49,945 nucleotides of DNA from Pseudomonadota bacterium. Lineage in GTDB: Bacteria; Pseudomonadota; Gammaproteobacteria; UBA9214. Position 1 is the stretch's first letter, and the number at the start of each line of letters is the position of its first letter. Both the position numbers and the translations under genes were made by a program. The DNA lies in NCBI GenBank assembly GCA_029287615.1, contig JARFQV010000148.1, forward strand, positions 1-49,945, in the 5' to 3' direction. Shown here piece by piece: positions 36,990 to 47,433 of this stretch. The notes beneath the pieces are model-generated. The model searched no databases, was not told the origin of the DNA, and saw nothing but the letters and a program-made list of their open reading frames with translations.

Positions 36990-37811
36990 TCATAATCTCA
37001 TCCACTCCAGTCCCAGGAGAAACACCGGCCCGGCTGCGATCAGACTGTCGATCCGGTCGAGGATACCGCCATGACCGGGTATCAGGCTACCGCTGTCCTT
37101 GATTCCGACCTGCCTTTTCAGAAGGCTCTCCTGAAGATCACCGACGATGGAAAACAGGATGGTCACGATACAGACGGCAACGAAGGCAGTGATCCTTGCG
37201 CCGGTCGTATGCAGCAGAAATGCGCTTGCAACCGCAAAGACCGAACAGGCAATCAGTGCACCATAGACACCCTCCCAGGTCTTGCCCGGGCTGACTGCGG
37301 GTGCGAGTTTGCGCGTTCCCCATTTCCGACCGGCGAAGTAGGCTCCGCTGTCTGCAACCCAGATCAGGATCATGAGAAACAGCACGAGTTGCGGCCCCGT
37401 CTCGGGTCGTGCATGCAGTCTCAAAAGCGCGGACCAGGCGGATACCAGTAACAGGACACCCAGCAGGGCCTTGAATATACGGCCTGACAGCAAATGCCCC
37501 GACCCCAGACCGGGTCTGGAGATCCACAACATGGCACAAACCCACCAGGCAAGCGCAACCCACAACAGGATGCTGACCGCGGTTGCCTGTATCCCGGCAA
37601 GCCAGACCTGCACAAGCGCGGCGGCAGTAATGACCAGGTAGGCCACGCGCATGTTATTTCCTTCCAGCGGAATCAGCGCACTCCATTCCCAGGCCGCGCC
37701 CATGATGATCATTCCTAGCACGAAGGCAAACCATTCTGCCGGCAGATACAGGACACCGGCGACAACCAGGGGAATCAGGATCGCGGCCGAGATCAGGCGT
37801 TCCCTAAGCAC
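36990..37811 (-). CDS. cdsA: Phosphatidate cytidylyltransferase
   Basis: 273 residues from a GTG that overlaps the uppS stop by eight bases. It makes CDP-diacylglycerol for phospholipids. About seven to eight membrane helices are visible, and the family signature near the C-terminus is intact (SLLKRQVGIKDSGSLIPGHGGILDRIDS), preceded by the WVADSGAYFAGRKWG and SPGKTWEGVYGAL motifs. The last residues of the domain place the active site on the cytoplasmic side. dxr follows 48 bases downstream. Confidence 0.96.
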   Translation of the reverse strand: MLRERLISAAILIPLVVAGVLYLPAEWFAFVLGMIIMGAAWEWSALIPLEGNNMRVAYLVITAAALVQVWLAGIQATAVSILLWVALAWWVCAMLWISRPGLGSGHLLSGRIFKALLGVLLLVSAWSALLRLHARPETGPQLVLFLMILIWVADSGAYFAGRKWGTRKLAPAVSPGKTWEGVYGALIACSVFAVASAFLLHTTGARITAFVAVCIVTILFSIVGDLQESLLKRQVGIKDSGSLIPGHGGILDRIDSLIAAGPVFLLGLEWMRL

Positions 37812-38553
37812 CCTTCAGCTGCTCCACTTGTTCTCCCGTTTGCCCGAAACGGCGCTGGCGCTTCCTGAACGACTGAATGGCCGCATCCAGCGCCTGCTCG
37901 TTAAAGTCCGGCCAGAGGGTATCGGTAAAATACAGTTCCGTGTAGGCAAGCTGCCACAAGAGGAAATTACTGACCCGTTGCTCCCCGCCTGTACGGATAA
38001 ACAGATCCGGAGAGGGCAGATCAGCCAGACTGATTTCACCGGAGATCAGCTCCTGGGATATCTCTTCCGGTTGCAGGGATCCTTCCTTGACACGGTGCGC
38101 CAGCTTGCGCATGGTCTGGGTAATGTCCCAGTGTCCGCCATAGTTGGCGGCGATAACCAGTACCAGTTCGGTGTTTTCCCGCGTGTACACCTCGGCCATA
38201 TCAATCAGTTCACGCAGTTTCTTGTTGAAGGCGCTTCGATCCCCGATAAAGCGAAGCTGAACGCCATTGCGCTTGAGCGTCTCCACTTCCTTTTTCAGCG
38301 TCCTCACGAAGAGGTCCATGAGCAAACCGACTTCATCGCCAGGGCGGCGCCAGTTTTCACTACTGAATGCAAACAGGGTCAATACCTCGATTCCCCTGTC
38401 CTTGCAGGACTCCACCACACGGCGCACTGCCTTTACACCCGCCCTGTGCCCCATATAACGCGGCAAGAGGTGTTGGTGCGCCCAGCGGCCATTGCCATCC
38501 ATGATGATGGCCACGTGAGCGGGAAGATCATTGTATTCCTTACGGCTTGTCAT
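37804..38553 (-). CDS. uppS: Undecaprenyl diphosphate synthase
   Basis: 249 residues. It condenses isopentenyl units onto farnesyl diphosphate in the cis configuration to make the carrier lipid for peptidoglycan and O-antigen. The catalytic aspartate is in VAIIMDGNGRWA. GHRAGVKAVRRVV, TLFAFSSENWRRP, the VIAANYGGHWDI block and the C-terminal SPDLFIRTGGEQRVSNFLLWQLAYTELYF are intact. It overlaps cdsA by eight bases. Confidence 0.97.
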   Translation of the reverse strand: MTSRKEYNDLPAHVAIIMDGNGRWAHQHLLPRYMGHRAGVKAVRRVVESCKDRGIEVLTLFAFSSENWRRPGDEVGLLMDLFVRTLKKEVETLKRNGVQLRFIGDRSAFNKKLRELIDMAEVYTRENTELVLVIAANYGGHWDITQTMRKLAHRVKEGSLQPEEISQELISGEISLADLPSPDLFIRTGGEQRVSNFLLWQLAYTELYFTDTLWPDFNEQALDAAIQSFRKRQRRFGQTGEQVEQLKGA

Positions 38554-38574
38554 CAGTTACCGGATCGTGTGCGC

Positions 38575-38603
38575 AGATCGGAAGACCGGGGTCTTCCTGA
38601 TCC
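38575..38603. repeat. Hairpin between frr and uppS
   Basis: GATC-G-GAAGAC-CGGG-GTCTTC-CT-GATC forms a near-perfect stem in the 205-base gap between frr and uppS. It is not followed by T residues on the minus strand, so it is not a clear terminator. A second small palindrome, ATGATC-TT-GATCAT, lies near 38687-38700. Part of a uppS leader is possible. Confidence 0.4.
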
Positions 38604-38758
38604 AGGATGTCTTTGCTGCAGTTTGGTGAGAACGGCATGAATATCTCTGAAATCCCGCTTCCTGGTCCCGCTATGTGCATCATGATCTTGATCATCAGCT
38701 CTTGTTTGCTACCGGCTTCAATGCATTGCGTTACCTGGTGACCGATTCATACGGGTCA

Positions 38759-39316
38759 TCAGACTTCCATTAATTCCGCTTCCTTGGCCTCCATCATCTT
38801 GTCTACCTTGAGGATGTGCGCATCAGTGATCTGCTGAATATCTTCCTGCGCCTTGTGTTCCTCGTCTTCGGACACTTCCTTTTCCTTCAGCAGGGTTTTC
38901 AGATCATGATTCGCATCCCTGCGAATATTACGGATCGCGACCTTTGCCGCCTCGCCATCCTGGTGAACCACACGGATCAGGTCCTTGCGCCGCTCTTCTG
39001 TCAGCGGTGGCAGCGGTATGTGGATTACAGTGCCTGCGGTTGCCGGATTGAGGCCAAGATCAGATGAAATGATGGCCTTTTCGATGATTGACACCATGGT
39101 TTTCTCCCAGGGCGTGACAGTCAGGGTCCTGGAATCCTCAATGGCGATGTTGGCAACCTGCGAGAGCGGTACTTCACTGCCATAGTACTCCACAGTCAGG
39201 TGATCCAGCAGACCTGGATGTGCGCGTCCCGTTCGCAGCTTCGCAAGTGTCTGTTTCAGCGACACGAGGCTTTTGTCCATGCGTAGCTCTGCATCCTGTT
39301 TTATGTCATCAATCAT
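38759..39316 (-). CDS. frr: Ribosome recycling factor
   Basis: 185 residues from the ATG at 39316, exactly the E. coli length; the frame upstream to 39409 lies inside pyrH and is non-homologous. Frr with EF-G splits post-termination ribosomes. The features [57 protein letters not shown] and [18 protein letters not shown] are typical. The start overlaps the pyrH stop as ATGA. Confidence 0.98.
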   Translation of the reverse strand: MIDDIKQDAELRMDKSLVSLKQTLAKLRTGRAHPGLLDHLTVEYYGSEVPLSQVANIAIEDSRTLTVTPWEKTMVSIIEKAIISSDLGLNPATAGTVIHIPLPPLTEERRKDLIRVVHQDGEAAKVAIRNIRRDANHDLKTLLKEKEVSEDEEHKAQEDIQQITDAHILKVDKMMEAKEAELMEV

Positions 39317-40050
39317 TCCCTGTGCTCCCTCTCTACCAGTGTGCCCACGGCCTGACCCTCCACGACCCGGGTCAGGTTTCCAGGCTCGAATATATTGAAG
39401 ACCCGGCAAGGCAGGTCATGATCACGGCAAAGTACCAGCGCCGTCGTGTCCATGACCATGAGTTTTTCCCGAATGGCCTGATCGTAAGTCAGCCATTCAT
39501 AGCGGCGGGCATCCGGATTGCCGACCGGGTCTGCAGAATATACACCATCGACCTTTGTTGCCTTGAGCATGATTTCCGCTCCGGTCTCTATCGCGCGCAG
39601 GCTGGCTGCCGAATCGGTGGTAAAAAAGGGATTCCCGGTGCCCGCAGCAAAGATCGTTACGAAGCCCTCCCTGAGAAGCTGAACGGCAGTGCGTCGATCA
39701 TAGTGTTCGCATACCTGCCGTATTTCAAGTGCCGACAGGACCCGGCAGGAGGCGCCTGCCTGGATGAGCGCATCCTGCATGGCAAGAGCGTTCATCACGG
39801 TCGCCAGCATGCCCATATGATCAGCAGTGACCCTGTCCATTCCCCCGGCGGCCATACCCGCACCCCGCAGAATATTTCCACCCCCGATAACCAGACCAAT
39901 TTCCGTACCACACATGGACAGGTCATGGATCTCGCTGGCCAACCGCTGGATGACATCCGGGTCCATGCCGTACTGCGCCGATCCCATAAGGGCCTCGCCA
40001 CTCAGCTTGAGCATAATACGCTTGTAGTGGAGATTCATTGATTTATTCAT
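39313..40050 (-). CDS. pyrH: UMP kinase
   Basis: 245 residues from the ATG at 40050 (a second ATG at 40038 is four codons in). It phosphorylates UMP with ATP; hexameric amino-acid-kinase fold. The motifs [68 protein letters not shown] and [14 protein letters not shown] are intact. No Shine-Dalgarno sequence precedes either start. The terminator after tsf and the AT-rich stretch at about 40055-40130 indicate a separate promoter for pyrH-frr. Confidence 0.98.
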   Translation of the reverse strand: MNKSMNLHYKRIMLKLSGEALMGSAQYGMDPDVIQRLASEIHDLSMCGTEIGLVIGGGNILRGAGMAAGGMDRVTADHMGMLATVMNALAMQDALIQAGASCRVLSALEIRQVCEHYDRRTAVQLLREGFVTIFAAGTGNPFFTTDSAASLRAIETGAEIMLKATKVDGVYSADPVGNPDARRYEWLTYDQAIREKLMVMDTTALVLCRDHDLPCRVFNIFEPGNLTRVVEGQAVGTLVEREHRE

Positions 40051-40147
40051 TATTTTGCAATAAGTAACATATCATATCTAATGTCATATATTAATATCTG
40101 CTCTCTGACTGATTGGTATTGTCTTATTTTTTCCCGGTAAACACCAC

Positions 40148-40186
40148 GTAAAAAAATGGGGCCGTTTAACGGCCCCATTTGTTTGT
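40148..40186 (-). terminator. Rho-independent terminator after tsf
   Basis: AAATGGGGCCG (40154-40164) pairs perfectly with CGGCCCCATTT (40170-40180), loop five bases. On the minus strand it is followed by seven T, ending the rpsB-tsf transcript. On the plus strand a weaker T-rich tail follows. Confidence 0.9.
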
Positions 40187-40265
40187 TTACCATACTGCTG
40201 CCTTACCTGTAAGGATTATACGGGTAGCCGGCTATTCGTAAGGTGATAACCGGTTTGCTTGATTG

Positions 40266-41153
40266 TCACGAACCCTGTACCTGTGCCATGACTTCATCAG
40301 CAAAGTTCTCGCTCTTCTTTTCTATGCCCTCACCCAGTTCCATTCGTTGATAGCTAAGGACCCTTGCCCCGGACTTGTCGAGGAGCTTGCCGACCGTCAA
40401 ATCCGGGTCCTTGACGAAGGGCTGACCCACGAGGGTGATCTCGGAAAGAAACTTGCGGATACGGCCCTGCACCATCTTGTCCACAATATCGGCCGGCTTC
40501 CCGCTCTGGGCTGCCTGTGCGGACAGGATTTCCCTTTCCTTGTCCAGCAACTCGGCCGGTACATCCTTTTCGCTGATGCTGGTGGGTTTACTGGCGGCGA
40601 TATGCATGGCGATATCCTTGCCGAGCGCCTCATCGCCCCCCTGCACCTCGACCAGCACACCGATCCTTGCTCCATGCAGATAGGAGGCCAGCAGACCATC
40701 CGCCGCCTCCATGCGCACGAAACGGCGAACTTCGATCTTTTCACCAATCTTGGCGACCAGCGACTTACAGACATCGCCAATGCTGGCCGGATCATCATCC
40801 GTTAGCGGCATTGCGAGAAGTGCATCGATATCTGCCGGATCATCATTCAGCACCCTCAGGGCGATCTGGCGGGCAAACTGCCGAAAATCGTCTTTTTTGG
40901 CTACAAAGTCGGTTTCGCAATTAACCTCGACAGCGGCCGCTGTGCCGCCATCGCTGCCTACCTCGATCATAATCAGGCCTTCAGCAGCCACACGGCCCGC
41001 CTTTTTGTCCGCCTTGGCAAGTCCGGTCTTGCGCAATTCCTCAATTGCCGCCTCCATATCGCCACCGGTTTCCACAAGCGCTTTCTTGCACTCCATCATG
41101 CCTGAGCCGGTCCGCTCACGCAGTTCTTTCACCTGCGCAGCCGTAATTGCCAT
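40266..41153 (-). CDS. tsf: Translation elongation factor Ts
   Basis: 295 residues; nucleotide exchange factor for EF-Tu. The N-terminal UBA-like domain ([24 protein letters not shown]), the core [16 protein letters not shown] with the Asp-Phe pair that acts on EF-Tu, [17 protein letters not shown] and [15 protein letters not shown] are intact. AGAGGA lies 9 bases before the ATG. It follows rpsB by 31 bases, the usual pair. Confidence 0.98.
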   Translation of the reverse strand: MAITAAQVKELRERTGSGMMECKKALVETGGDMEAAIEELRKTGLAKADKKAGRVAAEGLIMIEVGSDGGTAAAVEVNCETDFVAKKDDFRQFARQIALRVLNDDPADIDALLAMPLTDDDPASIGDVCKSLVAKIGEKIEVRRFVRMEAADGLLASYLHGARIGVLVEVQGGDEALGKDIAMHIAASKPTSISEKDVPAELLDKEREILSAQAAQSGKPADIVDKMVQGRIRKFLSEITLVGQPFVKDPDLTVGKLLDKSGARVLSYQRMELGEGIEKKSENFADEVMAQVQGS

Positions 41154-41184
41154 GCCAGTGTCCTCTCTCTTGATCTTCAGTAAG

Positions 41185-42141
41185 TCAGTTCAGTTGACCG
41201 GAGTCAGGGGTTGCCTGGCCGGCCGCGTCGGTATCAGACACCGGATTGGCGGCATCCGCCTTTTCCGCAGGTACATCCCCTGCGGCTTCCGCCGGTTTCT
41301 CCGCTGTACCCGCGCCATCATCCTGCGATGCGGCTTTTGGCTTCGGGTTGGCCGGCTTCTTTTTCGTACCGGCACGCGGTGCGTTGCGGCTCTTGCCGGC
41401 TGCATCAGCGTCATCGAGCTCGATGAATTCGTCTTCCGACTCACCGGGTAGCTGGGCCAGGTGAGTGCGTCCAAGCCTGACCGCGTCGGCGGCGCTGTGT
41501 ACGTACAGCTGTATGGCGCGGATGGAGTCGTCATTACCCGGAATGACATAATCGATACCCTGGATGGAATTGTTGGTATCCACAACCCCGACCACGGGTA
41601 CACCCAGCTTTACGGCCTCCTTGACTGCAATCTCCTCATGCCCGACATCGATGACGAACATCGCGTCCGGCAAGGTTTGCATATCCTTGATTCCTCCAAG
41701 GCTGCGTTCCAGCTTGGCCATTTCCCGGCTCATCATCAGGCCTTCCTTTTTGCTGATTTTGCCAAAGGTACCGTCACTGGACATGGTCTCCAGATCCTTC
41801 AGACGCTTGATGGACTGCTGGACTGTCTTGAAGTTCGTCAGCATACCACCCAGCCAGCGATGATTGACGTAGGGCATGCCGCACCGGATCGCCTCGTCCC
41901 GGATTACGTTCTGCGCGGCTCGCTTGGTGCCCACAAACATGATCCGGCCCCGGTTGGCGACCAGGCTTGCAATGAAATTCATTGCGTCATTGAACAGTGG
42001 AAGGGTTGCTTCCAGATTTACGATATGAATCTTGCCGCGCTCGCCGAATATGTACGGCGACATTTTTGGATTCCAGAAGCGGGTCTGGTGTCCGAAGTGC
42101 ACGCCAGCCTCTAGCATCTGGCGCATGGTAACATTTGCCAT
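41185..42141 (-). CDS. rpsB: Ribosomal protein S2 with long C-terminal extension
   Basis: 318 residues from the ATG at 42141, preceded by AAGGAG with good spacing; the frame upstream is leader sequence. Residues 1 to about 230 are standard S2 ([92 protein letters not shown]). E. coli S2 has 241 residues; here about 80 extra residues follow, first acidic ([11 protein letters not shown]), then lysine/proline-rich ([13 protein letters not shown]), then alanine/glutamate/aspartate-rich. The tail is low in complexity and probably disordered. The leader carries a promoter and hairpin that suggest S2 autoregulation. Confidence 0.97.
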   Translation of the reverse strand: MANVTMRQMLEAGVHFGHQTRFWNPKMSPYIFGERGKIHIVNLEATLPLFNDAMNFIASLVANRGRIMFVGTKRAAQNVIRDEAIRCGMPYVNHRWLGGMLTNFKTVQQSIKRLKDLETMSSDGTFGKISKKEGLMMSREMAKLERSLGGIKDMQTLPDAMFVIDVGHEEIAVKEAVKLGVPVVGVVDTNNSIQGIDYVIPGNDDSIRAIQLYVHSAADAVRLGRTHLAQLPGESEDEFIELDDADAAGKSRNAPRAGTKKKPANPKPKAASQDDGAGTAEKPAEAAGDVPAEKADAANPVSDTDAAGQATPDSGQLN

Positions 42142-42157
42142 CAGTAGTCTCCTTAAA

Positions 42158-42193
42158 CGGGTTGAGCCTCCACGTACCCCATGCGACAACCCG
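42158..42193 (-). promoter_or_regulatory. rpsB 5' leader hairpin (candidate S2 autoregulatory element)
   Basis: On the minus strand CGGGTTG and CAACCCG (7 perfect pairs) enclose a 22-base loop containing GTGGAGGCT, and the Shine-Dalgarno sequence AAGGAG follows three or four bases later. Gammaproteobacterial rpsB leaders are known to carry a conserved structured element that binds S2; the position and GTGGAGGC-like loop fit, but I could not run a covariance model. Confidence 0.55.
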
Positions 42194-42290
42194 ACCTCAT
42201 GGTTCAGTCAGGCACCCGGCCGCATGTGCCGGTACATGTGAGAATTTTAGGCGGCGCCACAATCTCGATGCGCCTCTTAACAAGCCCGCC

Positions 42291-42319
42291 TTTATACCAT
42301 ACACTTGCCACAACAGCAA
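42291..42319 (-). promoter_or_regulatory. Candidate rpsB promoter
   Basis: TATAAA (42291-42296, minus strand) with TTGCTG (42314-42319) at 17 bases spacing. This gives a start near 42284 and a leader of about 140 bases, long enough for the hairpin before the gene. Confidence 0.55.
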
Positions 42320-42665
42320 TCTGGTTGAAAATCGCGTTGGGCGGCCTGGCCCTGATTTCTGACCACGGGTCGGGTTGATCGCGCAGCTTGGTGATTGTCC
42401 GCACAGGCACTTCGGACCAGCCCATGCGGAACCACCCTGCGGGGGTTCTGAATTGATCCCGGCCATTGGTCTCGGCGGATTTTGTGCAGCAGCGCTGTAA
42501 CGGTTTGCATCGACGATGCGCTAGAGTACGGTTGTACCGGAGTCACGGGTGGCGGGATGCCGTGCGCAAGCATGAGGAAAATCCGTTATGGTTTCAGGGA
42601 CCAGGCATTGGCCTGTTACCGTTTCCGTAAAACAGGGCTAGCAGATGCGACAGGAAGAGCGGGAT

Positions 42666-43433
42666 ATGGCGGTCACCATCAAGACAGCAGATGAAATTGC
42701 GAAAATGCGTGTTGCCGGCCGGCTTGCTGCAGATGTCCTGCATATGATAAGGCCGTTTGTTCAACCCGGAATAACGACCGGCGAACTCGACCGGATCTGC
42801 CATGACTACATCGTGAACGAGCAGCATGCCATTCCGGCACCGTTGAACTACCGGGGTTTTCCGAAATCCATCTGTACCTCCGTCAACCATGTTGTCTGCC
42901 ATGGAATACCCGGTGAAAAGATACTGCGCAAGGGTGATATGCTCAACATTGATATAACCGTGATCAAGGATGAATTTCACGGCGATACCAGCAAGATGTT
43001 CTTCGTGGGGGAACCATCCATTCCGGCAAAACGTATCGCCCGCCTCAGCCATGAATGTATGTGCATCGGTATCGATATGGTGAAACCCGGATCGCGCCTC
43101 GGTGATATCGGGCACGCAATCCAGCATCATGCCGAGTCGCAGAACTGCTCGATCGTGCGTGAATATTGCGGCCACGGTATCGGACGGGTCTTTCGCGAAG
43201 AGCCACAGGTCCTGCATTACGGATCACCGGGTACGGGACTGATGCTGGAGCCCGGCATGACCTTTACCATCGAACCAATGGTGAATGTAGGCAAGCGACA
43301 CACCAAACTGCTACCCGACGGCTGGACGGTTGTCACCAAGGATCACAGCCTGTCAGCACAGTGGGAGCACACCATACTGGTTACCGAAACCGGTCACGAG
43401 GTCCTCACCTGTCTTCCGGGCGATGAGATCTAG
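42666..43433 (+). CDS. map: Type I methionine aminopeptidase
   Basis: 255 residues from the ATG at 42666 (MAVTIKTADEIAKMRVAGRLAA, aligning with the E. coli start); an ATG 21 bases upstream is less likely. It removes the initiator methionine. Metal ligands are visible in NIDITVIKDEFHGDTSKMF (two Asp), CGHGIGRVFREEPQVLHY (His), MTFTIEPM (Glu) and SAQWEHTILVTE (Glu); the substrate His lies in VVCHGIPG. It is divergent from rpsB, the usual arrangement, and is followed by glnD 63 bases downstream. Confidence 0.97.
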   Translation: MAVTIKTADEIAKMRVAGRLAADVLHMIRPFVQPGITTGELDRICHDYIVNEQHAIPAPLNYRGFPKSICTSVNHVVCHGIPGEKILRKGDMLNIDITVIKDEFHGDTSKMFFVGEPSIPAKRIARLSHECMCIGIDMVKPGSRLGDIGHAIQHHAESQNCSIVREYCGHGIGRVFREEPQVLHYGSPGTGLMLEPGMTFTIEPMVNVGKRHTKLLPDGWTVVTKDHSLSAQWEHTILVTETGHEVLTCLPGDEI

Positions 43434-43496
43434 CCACCCGGTCATGATGACGATCCCTCGCTTGCTCCTTATCCCTATCCCTGCGGAATCCGCTTC

Positions 43497-46184
43497 ATGA
43501 GCTTCCGGCAGACCGCATCGGGTGACCCGAATACCGGATTTGCCGGCTGGTTCGACCTGCAACGACTGGATCAGGTACAGATACCCGGTAATGATGCACT
43601 GCGCCTGTTTCGCGAAACCCTGAAATCCGTTGATGCGACACTGGAGGAGCATTTTGGGGCAGGAGTCAGCGCCGATCAGCTGGTGTACGGCCGTTCCTGG
43701 GCCATTGACCAGATCCTTGTCAGGGCATGGTCACTGCATGTAGAAAAAACCGATCTCCTGGCACTGGTTGCGGTTGGCGGATACGGCCGTGGTGAGCTGT
43801 TACCCCGCTCCGATATTGATCTGTTGATACTGCTGCCTGACGGCGACAAGGGAGAACAGCATGGAGAGATCGAGATTTTCCTGGCGTTTCTCTGGGACAT
43901 TGGACTGGAGGTCGGTCACAGCGTTCGAACGATAACAGACTGCGTGGAGCAGTCCCGTGAGGACATCACTGTCGTTACCAACCTTATGGAAGCGCGCCTG
44001 ATAGACGGTTCACATTCCCTGTTCAACAGCATGCGCACGGGCGTGGCTCCGGACAGGATCTGGCCTTGCCGGGACTTCTTTGCAGCAAAGCTCGACGAGC
44101 AGAGAAGGCGTTATCGGAAGTACGATAACACAGCCTACAAGCTGGAACCCAATGTCAAGGAAGGCCCGGGGGGGTTACGGGATATACAGATGATTGGCTG
44201 GGTAGCAAAACGCTACTTTGGAGCAGGCACACTGCAGGGACTGGTCGGACATGATTTCCTGACCAGTGCCGAGTACGAATCCCTGATCAACGGTCAGACA
44301 GCACTGTGGCGCATCCGGTTCGCACTCCATGTGATGACCGGCAGGGGCGAAGACCGGATCCTGTTTGATTACCAGCGCAGTCTTGCCGATTCCTTTGGAT
44401 ACCATGACCAGGATAACCGGCTGGCGGTCGAGTCCTTCATGAAAGACTACTTTCGCAACGTCATGGAACTCAACCGCCTCAATGAAATGCTGCTGCAACT
44501 GTTCCAGGAGGCCATTCTCTACGCTGATGATTCGGGTGACCCCGTTCCTATCAACCGGCGATTCCAGTCCAGGAAGGGATTCATCGAGATCAGCGATGAA
44601 TCCGTATTCAGCAAGTACCCCTTCTCCTTGCTGGAAATTTTCCTGTTGCTCGCGCAAAGAACCGAACTCAAGGGAGTCCGCGCCTCCACGATTCGTTCCA
44701 TACGCGATCACCGGCATCTCATCGATGAAAATTTCCGCAGGGACATTCGCTCCCGAAGCCTGTTCATGGAGATTATCCGTCAGCCCAAAGGCCTGACCCA
44801 TGAATTGCGCAGGATGAATGGTTACGGAGTCCTGGCGGCCTATCTGCCCGCCTTCTCGAAGATCGTCGGCCAGATGCAATATGACCTGTTTCATGTGTAC
44901 ACGGTGGATGAGCATACCCTGTTTGTTGTCCGGAATCTGCGCCGCTTCACCGTACCCGAATTCACCGACGAATTACCGCAATGCAGCCGTATCATGGGAA
45001 CGATACCGAAACCCGAACTCCTGTATCTGGCCGGACTGTTTCATGATATCGCCAAGGGGCGTGGTGGTGATCATTCCGAACTTGGCTGTCATGATGCAGA
45101 GGATTTCTGCCGCAGTCACGGGTTGAGTGAATACGATACCGAACTGGTCTCGTGGCTGGTCCTCAACCATCTGATCATGTCGACTACCGCGCAACGTCAG
45201 GATATCAGTGACCCGCTGGTCATCAATGAATTTGCCCGTCTGGTATCGAATCCGGTACGCCTGGATTATCTCTACCTGCTGACAGTTGCAGATATCCGCG
45301 GGACCAATCCTTCTCTATGGAATACCTGGAAGGACTCGCTGCTCAAACAACTCTACAGTGCAACCCGTCAGGCGCTTCGGCGCGGTCTCGACAATCCCCT
45401 GGAGCGCAACGAGCACATACAGCAGGTGCGAGCCTGTGCGCAGAACATTCTGGAAAAGCAGGGGCTCATGGCAGAAAGGATCGGTATGGTATGGGACATT
45501 ATCGGTGATGATTATTTCCTGCGTCATACTCCCGAACAGATCGCAAGACATACCGTGCTGATCAGTCAGCATGAAGGCATGAGTGCACCACTGATCGACA
45601 TACACCAGGACAGAAAACTGGGTGGCACGGAAATATTCATCCATCTGCCGGTCCGGGATGATCACTTTACCAAGATCACCACCGTGCTGGATCGGCTCGG
45701 ACTGACGGTTGTTGATGCAAAGGTGATGTCATCGGTGAATGGCTATTCCATGGACTCCTACCTGATTCTCGACGAGTCCGGTAAACCGGTGGATGATAAC
45801 TACCGAATCGGGGAGATCAGGAGCACCCTGATCAATGAACTGGAGGATCACGACTGGATTCCAGCGGATATATCACGCAGACCGCCCAGGGAATTTCGAC
45901 ATTTCCCCATCCAGACCCGTATCGATTTCAAGACCGATCTTGATAATCAGCGCACGGTACTGGAGCTGATCACGGCGGACCGACCGGGCCTGCTGTCGAT
46001 TATCGGCCGGGCATTCATGAAGTGCGGGGTGCGCATTCACAATGCGAGAATCGCTACGTTCGGTACCCGCGCCGAGGACGTATTCTACATAACGGACAAG
46101 GATGATCAGGTGCTTGGAGACGAGGCCCAGATCGAGTGCCTGCGTACTACTCTGCTGGATTCACTCAATGAGGATACGATATGA
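43497..46184 (+). CDS. glnD: PII uridylyltransferase / uridylyl-removing enzyme
   Basis: 895 residues (E. coli 890). It uridylylates and deuridylylates PII proteins in response to glutamine, controlling nitrogen assimilation. The nucleotidyltransferase motif AVGGYGRGELLPRSDIDLLIL has GG at 94-95 and catalytic aspartates D106/D108. NVKEGPGGLRDIQ is the second conserved block. The HD hydrolase domain is near residue 515 (LAGLFHDIAKGRGGDHSELG). Two ACT domains for glutamine sensing follow (about 710-790 and 815-890; ELITADRPGLLSIIGRAFMKCGVRIHNARI). All parts are intact, so both activities are expected. Confidence 0.97.
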   Translation: MSFRQTASGDPNTGFAGWFDLQRLDQVQIPGNDALRLFRETLKSVDATLEEHFGAGVSADQLVYGRSWAIDQILVRAWSLHVEKTDLLALVAVGGYGRGELLPRSDIDLLILLPDGDKGEQHGEIEIFLAFLWDIGLEVGHSVRTITDCVEQSREDITVVTNLMEARLIDGSHSLFNSMRTGVAPDRIWPCRDFFAAKLDEQRRRYRKYDNTAYKLEPNVKEGPGGLRDIQMIGWVAKRYFGAGTLQGLVGHDFLTSAEYESLINGQTALWRIRFALHVMTGRGEDRILFDYQRSLADSFGYHDQDNRLAVESFMKDYFRNVMELNRLNEMLLQLFQEAILYADDSGDPVPINRRFQSRKGFIEISDESVFSKYPFSLLEIFLLLAQRTELKGVRASTIRSIRDHRHLIDENFRRDIRSRSLFMEIIRQPKGLTHELRRMNGYGVLAAYLPAFSKIVGQMQYDLFHVYTVDEHTLFVVRNLRRFTVPEFTDELPQCSRIMGTIPKPELLYLAGLFHDIAKGRGGDHSELGCHDAEDFCRSHGLSEYDTELVSWLVLNHLIMSTTAQRQDISDPLVINEFARLVSNPVRLDYLYLLTVADIRGTNPSLWNTWKDSLLKQLYSATRQALRRGLDNPLERNEHIQQVRACAQNILEKQGLMAERIGMVWDIIGDDYFLRHTPEQIARHTVLISQHEGMSAPLIDIHQDRKLGGTEIFIHLPVRDDHFTKITTVLDRLGLTVVDAKVMSSVNGYSMDSYLILDESGKPVDDNYRIGEIRSTLINELEDHDWIPADISRRPPREFRHFPIQTRIDFKTDLDNQRTVLELITADRPGLLSIIGRAFMKCGVRIHNARIATFGTRAEDVFYITDKDDQVLGDEAQIECLRTTLLDSLNEDTI

Positions 46185-46220
46185 AGCCAGCGAGATTTCG
46201 GGCCGATCAGGAGTAGTGCG

Positions 46221-47417
46221 ATGAATCCGGACCTGGATCGCCTGCAGCCCTACCCCTTCGAACGCCTGCGCAGGCTCATGGAAGGGGCAAGCCCTCCCGG
46301 GGAACTCGCCCCCATTTCCCTGTCCATCGGTGAGCCACGGCACGAGGCACCGGGCTTTATCGGCGAGACCCTCCAGAAACGCCTGCCGGACCTGAACCGG
46401 TATCCACTGACCAGAGGGACAGAAGCCCTGCGCAATGCAATTGCCGGCTGGCTGGGCAGGCGGTATTCCCTCCCGGGCGGCAGTATCGATCCAGAGCGGC
46501 ATATCCTGCCGGTCAATGGCACCCGTGAGGCCCTGTTTGCCTTCGCGCAATGCATGGTAGACCGTACCAGGCATCCACTCGTACTGATGCCCAATCCGTT
46601 CTATCAGATTTACGAGGGCGCTGCCCTGCTGGCCGGTGCCGAACCCTGGTTTCTGAATACCACGGCAGACACTGCTTACCAGCCGGATTTCGGCGCCGTG
46701 CCCGATCATGTGTGGGGACGATGTCAGCTGGTCTATATCTGTACCCCCGGCAACCCGGCGGGCGCGGTCATGGATATCACCGCTCTCCAGGGTCTGATCG
46801 AACAGGCGGATAAGCATGACTTTGTCATCGCCTCGGACGAGTGTTACTCGGAAATCTATCCGGACGAAGCCGCCCCGCCCTGCGGTTTACTCGAGGCCGC
46901 GGCCACCATGGGACGTAGCGACTATAGCCGGTGCATGGTATTCCATAGCCTTTCCAAACGCTCCAACCTCCCTGGTCTGCGCTCAGGATTCGTGGCGGGC
47001 GATGCCGCGCTGATCAGTGGTTTCCTGCGATACCGCACCTACCATGGCTGCGCCATGTCGCCACCTTCCCAGGCAGCCAGTATCGCGGCGTGGGAAGATG
47101 AGGCGCATGTAATGAAAAACCGCGCACTGTACCGGGACAAGTTCCATGCTGTGCTGGACATCCTGGCCGCGCATCTCGATGTGGAAATGCCCGATGCCGG
47201 TTTTTATCTGTGGCCTCGCACGCCGCACAGTGACGAGGACTTCACGCGGGGCCTGTTTGAACAGCAGAATGTGGGGGTGTTACCCGGCAGTTATCTCTCG
47301 CGGGAGGCCCATGGAGTGAATCCCGGACGAGACCATGTGCGCATGGCGCTGGTAACACCGCTTCGGGACTGTATTGATGCCGCGGAACGCATACGCAACT
47401 ATATCAGGACACTATGA
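46221..47417 (+). CDS. dapC: Succinyldiaminopimelate transaminase
   Basis: 398 residues. PLP-dependent class I/II aminotransferase of the DapC family, making N-succinyl-diaminopimelate in lysine and peptidoglycan synthesis. Motifs: [46 protein letters not shown], the [13 protein letters not shown]-site Asn, the DECYSEIY aspartate and tyrosine, and the Schiff-base lysine in [16 protein letters not shown]. The context between glnD and dapD-dapE supports DapC rather than another aminotransferase. The stop lies 16 bases before dapD. Confidence 0.92.
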   Translation: MNPDLDRLQPYPFERLRRLMEGASPPGELAPISLSIGEPRHEAPGFIGETLQKRLPDLNRYPLTRGTEALRNAIAGWLGRRYSLPGGSIDPERHILPVNGTREALFAFAQCMVDRTRHPLVLMPNPFYQIYEGAALLAGAEPWFLNTTADTAYQPDFGAVPDHVWGRCQLVYICTPGNPAGAVMDITALQGLIEQADKHDFVIASDECYSEIYPDEAAPPCGLLEAAATMGRSDYSRCMVFHSLSKRSNLPGLRSGFVAGDAALISGFLRYRTYHGCAMSPPSQAASIAAWEDEAHVMKNRALYRDKFHAVLDILAAHLDVEMPDAGFYLWPRTPHSDEDFTRGLFEQQNVGVLPGSYLSREAHGVNPGRDHVRMALVTPLRDCIDAAERIRNYIRTL

Positions 47418-47433
47418 ACGGAGATTTGAAATC

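Larger units (their letters stand above)
42142..42665. other. Divergent rpsB / map control region (524 bases)
   Basis: No convincing gene. The left part is the rpsB leader and promoter (see separate entries). A hairpin GAACC-ACCCTGCGGG-GGTTC occurs at 42429-42448. The right part should contain the promoter for map-glnD; I see no strong consensus. AGGAAGAG precedes the map start. Confidence 0.6.

Noticed and set aside
42204-42425. A 73-codon minus frame upstream of rpsB
   Set aside because: It would run through the rpsB promoter and leader hairpin; no recognisable product and no Shine-Dalgarno sequence.
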